Of a stretch of 64,000 nucleotides of DNA, positions 54,297 to 64,000 are shown piece by piece (the stretch's first letter is position 1; each line of letters begins with the position of its first letter). The stretch covers positions 167,915 through 231,914 of the forward strand of contig JAKAFN010000002.1 in NCBI GenBank assembly GCA_021825945.1, read 5' to 3'. The DNA is from Pseudomonadota bacterium (GTDB taxonomy: Bacteria; Pseudomonadota; Gammaproteobacteria; Burkholderiales; Burkholderiaceae_F). The position numbers were made by a program, and so were the translations under genes. The notes beneath the pieces are model-generated. The model saw only the letters and a list, made by a program, of their open reading frames with translations, searched no databases and was not told the DNA's origin.

Positions 54297-54327
54297 TGTG
54301 GATAACTTATCCCTTCCCGGCTACAAT
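54297..54327 (+). promoter_or_regulatory. DnaA boxes and -10 box at the dnaA promoter
   Basis: TGTGGATAA (54297-54305) is a perfect DnaA box in inverse orientation and TTATCCCTT (54307-54315) a weaker one. TACAAT at 54322-54327 is a good -10 for dnaA, which would place the DnaA box near -35 and suggest DnaA autoregulation. No good -35 hexamer is seen. Confidence 0.55.
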
Positions 54328-54447
54328 TCGCCGTTCATGCCGATCATAAAAAGCGCCGGCATACATGCAGGCGTCGCGCGATCCGAACCGAAACTTGGAG
54401 GGGACGGGGATGGCGCGGTCAATCCAACGGCGAGAAACAACGACCCA

Positions 54448-55866
54448 ATGCGTACATTCTGGCAAACCTGTTCGCGCCAACTGGAAAGCGAACTGAGTCC
54501 ACAACAATACTCGGCGTGGATCAAGCCGCTGCGTGCTCTCGAATTCGACGAAGCCACCGGCGACGTGCGTATTGTCGCGCCGAACCGCCTCAAACTCGAC
54601 GCCGTTCGCACCCAGTTCGCCGACCGTATCCAGTCCGTCGTCACCGCGATCCTGCAACGACCGGTTACGGTCTCATTCGAGATCGACACCGCCGTGGCCG
54701 ACACCTCGGCGGACGACTCCGCAGATGCCTCGCCCCCCAACGCGGACCGCGACGGGAACCCGATCGAAAGCGACGACGACGGCAGTCCGATCAGCGACCG
54801 TGCCGCACCCGCAATCATCGTCTCCGCCAATCCCGAGTCGGTCGAGCGTGCGAAACTCAACTCCTCGCTGACGTTCGAAACCTTCGTAATGGGAAAGGCG
54901 AACCAGCTGGCGCGCGCCGCCGCCCTGCAGGTTTCCGAAAACCCCGGCGGCTCCTACAACCCGCTATTCCTCTATGGCGGCGTCGGCCTGGGCAAGACGC
55001 ACCTGATCCACGCCGTCGGCAACAGCCTGCTCGCGCGACGAACCAACGCAAAGGTCCGCTACATCCACGCCGAGCAATACGTCACCGACGTCGTCCGTGC
55101 ATACCAACGCAAGGCCTTCGACGAGTTCAAGCGCTATTACCACTCGCTCGACCTGCTGCTCATCGACGACATCCAGTTCTTTGCCGGCAAGTCGCGAACC
55201 CAGGAAGAATTCTTCTACGCATTCGAAGCGCTCGTCGCCGGCCGCAAGCAGATCATCATCACCAGCGACACCTACCCCAAAGAACTCAAGGACGTCGAAG
55301 ACCGCTTGGTCTCGCGCTTCGCGTCCGGCCTCACGGTATCGATCGAGCCGCCAGAACTCGAGATGCGCGTCGCCATTCTGCTGAAGAAAGCCGAGGCGGA
55401 ACGATCGGAACTTGCTGAGGACGTGGCGTTCTTCATCGCCAAGAACCTGCGCAGCAACGTCCGCGAACTCGAAGGCGCCTTGCGCAAGGTGCTGGCATTC
55501 TCCCACTTCCACGACCGCCCGATCACCGTCGACCTCGCCCGCGAGGCCCTCAAGGACATCCTGACGGCCAGCACCGGCCAGGTCACGGTCGAATTGATCC
55601 AGAAGACGGTGGCCGATTACTACAAGATCAAGGTCTCGGACATGTACAGCAAGCGGCGTCCGAACAACATCGCCATGCCACGCCAGGTAGCGATGTACCT
55701 CGCCAAGGAAATGACGCAGAAAAGCCTGCCCGAGATCGGCGACCTCTTCGGCGGCCGCGACCACACCACCGTGCTGCACGCCGTGCGCAAGATCGGCGAT
55801 GCCCGGTCCAAGGACGCCGTCCTGAACCACGCCCTGCACGTTCTCGAACAAACCTTGAAGGGATGA
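54448..55866 (+). CDS. dnaA: Chromosomal replication initiator DnaA
   Basis: An ATPase of 472 residues. N-terminal domain I begins [25 protein letters not shown]; an acidic linker (about 90-130) is domain II; domain III has Walker [11 protein letters not shown], Walker [10 protein letters not shown] and sensor SRF; domain IV ends with [30 protein letters not shown], the DnaA-box-binding signature. The frame is open to 54298, but that codon is inside a DnaA box; the ATG at 54448 starts at the domain I consensus. Confidence 0.98.
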   Translation: MRTFWQTCSRQLESELSPQQYSAWIKPLRALEFDEATGDVRIVAPNRLKLDAVRTQFADRIQSVVTAILQRPVTVSFEIDTAVADTSADDSADASPPNADRDGNPIESDDDGSPISDRAAPAIIVSANPESVERAKLNSSLTFETFVMGKANQLARAAALQVSENPGGSYNPLFLYGGVGLGKTHLIHAVGNSLLARRTNAKVRYIHAEQYVTDVVRAYQRKAFDEFKRYYHSLDLLLIDDIQFFAGKSRTQEEFFYAFEALVAGRKQIIITSDTYPKELKDVEDRLVSRFASGLTVSIEPPELEMRVAILLKKAEAERSELAEDVAFFIAKNLRSNVRELEGALRKVLAFSHFHDRPITVDLAREALKDILTASTGQVTVELIQKTVADYYKIKVSDMYSKRRPNNIAMPRQVAMYLAKEMTQKSLPEIGDLFGGRDHTTVLHAVRKIGDARSKDAVLNHALHVLEQTLKG

Positions 55867-56106
55867 GGGATCGGGACAAGTCTGTGGATAACCAAAGCGT
55901 TCCCGGGGATAGACCGGGACAACTTTTCGCAAAACCCGATCGGGACCAAAGTTTTCCCGAGTTGTCCCGCACAATCCAAGGCTGCCGTACACACTTATCC
56001 ACGCCGATTTCACATGAATAACATTTTGATAAATAATCAAATTTTCGGCTTATCCCCAACCTCGTCGTCCCTTTATCCATTACCTGTTACCAAGAGGATA
56101 TAAAAC
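55867..56106. other. Probable chromosomal origin oriC
   Basis: The 240-base dnaA-dnaN spacer contains DnaA-box-like sites TGTGGATAA (55883-55891, perfect), TTATCCACG (55995-56003), TTATCCCCA (56050-56058) and TTATCCATT (56073-56081), and an AT-rich stretch (about 56011-56045) suited to unwinding. Gene order, strand reversal at dnaA and nearby parS sites agree. The exact unwinding site is not shown by sequence alone. Confidence 0.8.
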
Positions 56107-59843
<3,737 letters not shown>

Positions 59844-60131
59844 GATTGTTGCCGGACGATGCGCCGACACCGCTCATTTCCGCACGTCGACCGCGACTTG
59901 GTCGCCCCGGAATATCCTGAATCAGGGTGCACGAATAGGCTCGCATTGCATAACGGAGGCGTCAATTTCCTTGATGCGTTGAATTCGATGTCGCGGTTCG
60001 AGCCGAAATGGCGAGAATCACCCATCGCGGGACGATGACACCGCATCGATCGCATTGATCACATGGAGCTGCGGGCGGAACGGCCGAATCGACGTGGACA
60101 CCGATTGCATCGAACGAGCGTCGATCGGATC
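59844..60131. other. Spacer after gyrB
   Basis: A 288-base region between the gyrB stop and the small membrane gene. I see no conserved gene, no RNA and no clear hairpin with a T-run. Confidence 0.5.
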
Positions 60132-60365
60132 GTGATCAAATCCGCCATCATCTTTCTGCTCGGTTTTGGCATGCTGCTCGTGGCGCTGCAGGGAGTCCGT
60201 CGCGGATCCTTGCCGGCGCACGGAACGGTATCTCGATCGCGGCAGCCCATGCTCTTCTGGTTCTTCTTCCTCTTGTATTTGTGGTTTTCGCTCTACGCGA
60301 TGTCGTATGCCGTGCGGGTCGGAGCTGGGCATCGAGAGCAACTTCGGATGCCAAGTCCGAGATAA
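60132..60365 (+). CDS. Small two-helix membrane protein, hypothetical
   Basis: A possible protein of 77 residues from the GTG at 60132 (or 100 residues from 60063) with two hydrophobic segments, about 2-18 (IKSAIIFLLGFGMLLVALQ) and 38-55 (PMLFWFFFLLYLWFSLYAM). No domain is recognised and no strong ribosome site is seen. The strong hydrophobic pattern supports a real membrane protein, but it could be a decayed gene. Confidence 0.45.
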   Translation: MIKSAIIFLLGFGMLLVALQGVRRGSLPAHGTVSRSRQPMLFWFFFLLYLWFSLYAMSYAVRVGAGHREQLRMPSPR

Positions 60366-60597
60366 TTCCCCGGTATCGCGGGTCGCCGTGCGCCCGCCGC
60401 CGACGCATCCGTCCGCCCTCCCGAAGGTCTTCTTGCGGTGACATTGCTCCTTACGGGTTCCCCGGGAGCACCTAAGTCAAACAACGCATTTTCCTTCGCC
60501 GGCCGAAAAAATATTCTGTCCTCGTTCGCTGTTGGTACCGCGCAGACCCAAACCGGTCTGGACCAACAAAACCCCTCTCTATCCAGGAGAACTTGTC

Positions 60598-61887
60598 ATG
60601 TATGAGGCACAGGTGCCGAAAGGCATTCCCGTTTCCGGCACGCGAAACAAGGGCACGCAGAAAATCTCGAAGCGCCGGGGACTTGCGCGGATCGCAGCAA
60701 CCCTGCCCCTTCTCCTTGCGAGCGGCGTCGCGTTTGCACAAACACCGCCGACCGAGAAGGTCGATACCACCGGTCTGGCGGTTTCCGACTCCGATGTGAC
60801 GGTGGGGATCCTGCATTCGCTGACCGGGACGATGGCGATATCCGAAACCGGTGCGCAGGAAGCGGAAAAGCTTGCCATCAGTCAGATCAACGCGATGGGG
60901 GGCGTGCTTGGCCGGAAGATCAAGATCGTTCAGGAGGACGGCGCTTCCGATTGGCCGACCTTCGCCGAAAAGGCCAAGAAGCTCCTGGAGTCCGATCACG
61001 TCGCGGCCATCTTCGGCTGCTGGACATCGGCCTCACGCAAGGCGGTGTTGCCGGTTCTGGAGCGCGACAACGGGTTGCTGTACTACCCGACATTCTATGA
61101 GGGACTGGAGCAGTCGAAGAACGTGGTTTATACCGGGCAGGAAGCGACTCAGCAGGTGTTCGCAGGCCTGAAGTGGGTGGCCGACACCAAGCACGCGAAG
61201 ACCTTCTATTTGATTGGCTCCGACTATATCTGGCCGCGCACGGTGATGAAGCTCGCGCGCAAGTACATCACCAACGTGCTTCATGGCCGAGTGGTGGGCG
61301 AGGAATACGCCGCACTCGGCAGCACCGACTTCGGCTCGACCATCAACAAGATCCGTCTCAAGCATCCTGACGTGATCTACGCTGCTGTCGTCGGCGGCTC
61401 CAACGTATCTTGGTTCAAGCAGTTGAAGGCAGCCGGCATCAACGGTCATAACCATACGTTGCTCACCGTTTCGGTAACCGAGGACGAGGCAAAAGGAATC
61501 GGCGGAGAGAACCTCGTCGGCTTCTATTCAGCGATGAAATACTTCGAATCGCTCGACACGCCGCGTAACCAGGAGTTCGTCAAGCAGTTCCATTCCATGT
61601 GGGGTGCGACGGCACCGATCGGCGACGTCACCCAAGCGGCGTACGAGGGTCCTTGGCTGTGGAAGGCTGCGGTCGAGAAAGCCGGAAGCTTCGACACCGA
61701 CAAGGTCGTCAAGGCCGAGGAAAGCGGAACGATCAGCTTCGATGCGCCGGAGGGCATGGTCTACCTCGAACCGAACCACCACTTGAAGACCAGACTGCGG
61801 ATCGGTGAGTGGCGGAGCGATGGGCAGGCCGATATTGTTTACACGTCCCCGTACATCATGCCCAACCCATTCCCGAAGGGGTATTGA
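60598..61887 (+). CDS. urtA: Urea ABC transporter substrate-binding protein
   Basis: A protein of 429 residues. AGGAGA lies 7 bases before the ATG. A basic N-terminal region (1-28) precedes the hydrophobic signal core and a cut after VAFA. The mature protein is a type I periplasmic binding fold with the UrtA blocks VGILHSLTGTMAISE, VAAIFGCWTSASRKAVLPV, LYYPTFYEGLEQSKNV, ATQQV and FLIGSDYIWPRT. It would bind urea or short amides in the periplasm. The 5' spacer (60366-60597) shows no clear sigma-54 site. Confidence 0.95.
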   Translation: MYEAQVPKGIPVSGTRNKGTQKISKRRGLARIAATLPLLLASGVAFAQTPPTEKVDTTGLAVSDSDVTVGILHSLTGTMAISETGAQEAEKLAISQINAMGGVLGRKIKIVQEDGASDWPTFAEKAKKLLESDHVAAIFGCWTSASRKAVLPVLERDNGLLYYPTFYEGLEQSKNVVYTGQEATQQVFAGLKWVADTKHAKTFYLIGSDYIWPRTVMKLARKYITNVLHGRVVGEEYAALGSTDFGSTINKIRLKHPDVIYAAVVGGSNVSWFKQLKAAGINGHNHTLLTVSVTEDEAKGIGGENLVGFYSAMKYFESLDTPRNQEFVKQFHSMWGATAPIGDVTQAAYEGPWLWKAAVEKAGSFDTDKVVKAEESGTISFDAPEGMVYLEPNHHLKTRLRIGEWRSDGQADIVYTSPYIMPNPFPKGY

Positions 61888-61894
61888 GTCCTTC

Positions 61895-61948
61895 CCCCCG
61901 CGGTGTTGTTGCGATCCCCCTCCTTCGCAGCAACACCGCATCCGGGGG
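61895..61948 (+). promoter_or_regulatory. Long hairpin between urtA and urtB
   Basis: Arms GCGGTGTTGTTGCGA (61900-61914) and TCGCAGCAACACCGC (61925-61939) pair over 15 bases with one G-U, and outer C5/G5 runs extend the stem. There is no T-run. It lies 8 bases after the urtA stop and 37 bases before urtB, a position where such hairpins often protect the upstream mRNA and set unequal expression of the binding protein and the permease. Confidence 0.8.
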
Positions 61949-61984
61949 TCCGTTCCGTCGTCGATTTTGCGCTGGAGACAATTC

Positions 61985-62908
61985 ATGGACGGCTATTCCC
62001 TCTCTGATCTTTGGTCGATTTTCGTAATGCAGGGGTTTTCCGGCCTGAGCCTATTCAGCGTGCTGCTCCTGATGGCATTGGGCCTTGCGATCATCTTCGG
62101 GCAGATGGGCGTCATCAACATGGCGCATGGCGAGTTCATGACCATCGGCGCCTATACGATCTACTTGGTATCGAAAATCGCAACGAAGTACTTCCCGGCA
62201 TTTGTGCCGTATTACTTCATCGTTGCCGTCGCCGTGGCATTCGTGGTGGCGTTCGCTGTCGGATACCTGGTCGAGTTTCTGCTGATACGGCACCTGTACA
62301 AGCGACCGCTCGATACGCTCCTTGCGACCTGGGGCTTGAGCCTCATCATGCAGCAGTTCTTTCGCTCCATATTCGGCGCCCGCGAAGTGAGCGCCACCCT
62401 TCCCGACTGGCTGATGGGTGCGTGGCACGCAACGCCGACGATCGACATTCCGCGAAACGGATTGTTCGTGCTGCTGATTTCCTCGCTGGTTACCGGCGCC
62501 GTGATCCTTCTTCTCTTCCGGTCAAGCTGGGGACTGCACGTGCGCGCCACGGTGCAGAACCGGATGATGGCGGGTGCCGTCGGAATCAATACCAAAAAGG
62601 TCGACCGCCTTACCTTCGCAATGGGATGCGGGATCGCCGGAATCGCGGGTGCCGCATTCACCACCATCGCATCCACCGGACCTACTTCTGGATCCCTGTA
62701 CATCGTGGACACCTTTCTGGTGGTGGTGTTCGGTGGCGCGGCGAGTCTGCTCGGCACCGTCGCTTCGGCATTCTCGATCGCGCAGGCCCAGTCCATTCTG
62801 ACGTTCTTCATGACCAACGCGATGGGCAAGGTGACGACCCTGGTCATCGTCATCGGCATCCTGATGCTTCGTCCCGAAGGGCTATTCGCGGCGAAAGTTC
62901 GGAAGTAA
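61985..62908 (+). CDS. urtB: Urea ABC transporter permease UrtB
   Basis: An inner-membrane protein of 307 residues, LivH-like, with about eight hydrophobic segments. The N-terminal region has ALGLAIIFGQMGVINMAHGEFMTIGAY, the family signature, and the RPLDTLLATWGLSLIMQQ block. GGAG lies 7 bases before the ATG at 61985. It pairs with UrtC. Confidence 0.95.
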   Translation: MDGYSLSDLWSIFVMQGFSGLSLFSVLLLMALGLAIIFGQMGVINMAHGEFMTIGAYTIYLVSKIATKYFPAFVPYYFIVAVAVAFVVAFAVGYLVEFLLIRHLYKRPLDTLLATWGLSLIMQQFFRSIFGAREVSATLPDWLMGAWHATPTIDIPRNGLFVLLISSLVTGAVILLLFRSSWGLHVRATVQNRMMAGAVGINTKKVDRLTFAMGCGIAGIAGAAFTTIASTGPTSGSLYIVDTFLVVVFGGAASLLGTVASAFSIAQAQSILTFFMTNAMGKVTTLVIVIGILMLRPEGLFAAKVRK

Positions 62909-62924
62909 ACCGGAGGGAAATGCC

Positions 62925-64000
62925 ATGCAAGCGTTCTACAAGAAGTTCGTGGGAGGCAGAAGCGGCGCCATCGAGCTCGCGATTCTGTCGGCGCTGATAT
63001 TCGTGCTCCTTCCCGCGACGCTGGACATATTTCGCCTGAATCTCGTTGGCAAATACCTCACCTACGCCTTTGCGGCGGTTAGCCTGGTGATGGTCTGGGG
63101 ATATGGCGGTGTGTTGAGTCTGGGACAGGGCGTGTTCTTCGGCCTTGGCGGGTATTGCATGGCGATGTTTCTCAAGCTGGAGGCCTCGGATTCCATTAGT
63201 ACCATGCACCAGACGACTCCGGGAATTCCGGACTTCATGGATTGGAACCAGATCACGAAGCTTCCTGCATTCTGGGTGCCATTCCACAGCCTGACCTTCG
63301 CCCTGATCGCGGCACTCGTCGTGCCCGCGGCCTTCGCTTACGTCATCGGCGCAACGATGTTCAAGCGTCGCGTCAGCGGGGTCTATTTTTCGATCATCAC
63401 CCAGGCGGTGGCCGCGATCTTGACCATTCTCGTCGTCGGGCAGCAAGGATGGACCGGTGGTATCAACGGCATCACCGACCTGAAGACCATGCACGGTTGG
63501 GACATCAATACCAACAGCGCGAAGTACATCCTGTACTACGTCAACGGCTTTCTCCTGGTTGGCGTGATCATGGTATGCCGCTACGTGTTGTCGTCGAAAC
63601 TCGGTCGCCTGCTTCTCGCAATGCGCGACCGAGAGGACCGCGTTCGCTTTTCCGGATATGACGTCGCGAACTTCAAAATCTTCGTGTTTTGCCTCGGCGC
63701 GGCCATATCTGCGATCGGCGGTGCGATGTTTACTCTGCAGGTGGGGTTCATGTCTCCCAGCTTCATCGGCATCGTGCCCTCAATTGAAATGGTGATCTTC
63801 GCTGCGATCGGTGGTCGGATGTCTCTGGTCGGAGCGGTATACGGAACGCTCCTCGTCAACTACGGAAAGACGACGTTTTCAGAGAACTTCCCGTCGCTGT
63901 GGCTTCTGCTGATGGGCGCGATGTTCATCGGGGTCGTCTTGCTGTTCCCGAATGGATTGGCGGGCCTCTACGAAACCATTCTGAAGAGCCGGGTCGAAAG
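62925..64000 (+). CDS. urtC: Urea ABC transporter permease UrtC, 5' part
   Basis: The frame begins at ATG 62925, 16 bases after the urtB stop and preceded by GGAGGGAA, and is open to the window end (358 complete codons). It is LivM-like, with WGYGGVLSLGQGVFFGLGGYCMAMFLK, KRRVSGVYFSIITQAVAAILT and GGINGITDLK, all typical of UrtC. The C-terminus, urtD and urtE would follow outside the window. Confidence 0.95.
   Translation, partial: MQAFYKKFVGGRSGAIELAILSALIFVLLPATLDIFRLNLVGKYLTYAFAAVSLVMVWGYGGVLSLGQGVFFGLGGYCMAMFLKLEASDSISTMHQTTPGIPDFMDWNQITKLPAFWVPFHSLTFALIAALVVPAAFAYVIGATMFKRRVSGVYFSIITQAVAAILTILVVGQQGWTGGINGITDLKTMHGWDINTNSAKYILYYVNGFLLVGVIMVCRYVLSSKLGRLLLAMRDREDRVRFSGYDVANFKIFVFCLGAAISAIGGAMFTLQVGFMSPSFIGIVPSIEMVIFAAIGGRMSLVGAVYGTLLVNYGKTTFSENFPSLWLLLMGAMFIGVVLLFPNGLAGLYETILKSRVE

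Noticed and set aside
54298..54447. Longer dnaA starting at GTG 54298 or ATG 54337
   Set aside because: GTG 54298 is inside a DnaA box and near the predicted -10; the extra residues do not match DnaA domain I, which begins at 54448.
60366..60597. Possible sigma-54 promoter upstream of urtA (TGGTAC near 60533)
   Set aside because: The -12 element TTGC is missing at the required distance.

Overview
The window is a GC-rich (roughly two-thirds G+C) piece of a proteobacterial chromosome spanning the replication origin. The gene order around the origin (F0F1 ATP synthase operon, parB, parA, rsmG, mnmG, yidC, yidD, rnpA, rpmH, dnaA, dnaN, gyrB), the ubiE-ubiJ-ubiB cluster, an RegB/RegA-type redox two-component pair and the overall gene content fit a betaproteobacterium. 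I cannot name a genus. Genes left of dnaA in the origin block are on the minus strand and dnaA-dnaN-gyrB are on the plus strand, so both sets run away from the origin with replication.

Layout: 1-5.7 kb holds a DUF2501 fragment, a YVTN propeller, a DMT transporter, a two-Cys membrane protein, a glycine-zipper protein and a QseBC-like two-component system. 5.8-12.6 kb holds DUF3014, a PLP basic amino-acid decarboxylase, galE coupled to a periplasmic propeller, and an archaeal-type serC. 12.7-16 kb holds an amino-acid permease divergent from regB-regA. 16-24 kb is the most accessory-like stretch: a TonB-dependent receptor with a DUF2946-like partner, a repeat-rich lipoprotein, a small secreted Gly-rich/RDQT-repeat protein, a ROK sugar kinase and an S1/P1-type nuclease. 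24-29 kb holds glmU, ubiB, ubiJ, ubiE and a DUF971 gene in one minus-strand run. 29-39.4 kb holds a family 25 glycosyltransferase, tRNA-Arg(CCG), priA, hemE, a DUF167 gene, mnmE, panB, a cold-shock gene and an AsmA-like gene. 39.5-46.6 kb is the complete atpIBEFHAGDC operon. 46.8-54.1 kb is the partition, tRNA-modification and membrane-insertion block. 54.3-59.8 kb is dnaA, oriC, dnaN and gyrB. 60-64 kb begins a urea ABC transporter operon (urtA, urtB, partial urtC).

Non-coding structure of note: two parS sites (one perfect) between mnmG and yidC; DnaA boxes before and after dnaA plus a tandem pair upstream of priA; good sigma-70 promoters for rpmH and the atp operon; several hairpins and terminators; and a dispersed REP-like palindromic repeat in three copies, each lying between convergent genes and one of them providing the 3' end of a coding sequence.

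Most of the window is conserved housekeeping sequence. I found no CRISPR array, insertion sequence, prophage or recognisable defence system. The least-explained parts are the 19.2-21.9 kb lipoprotein/repeat-protein region, the REP-like family, and a gene remnant beside tRNA-Arg.
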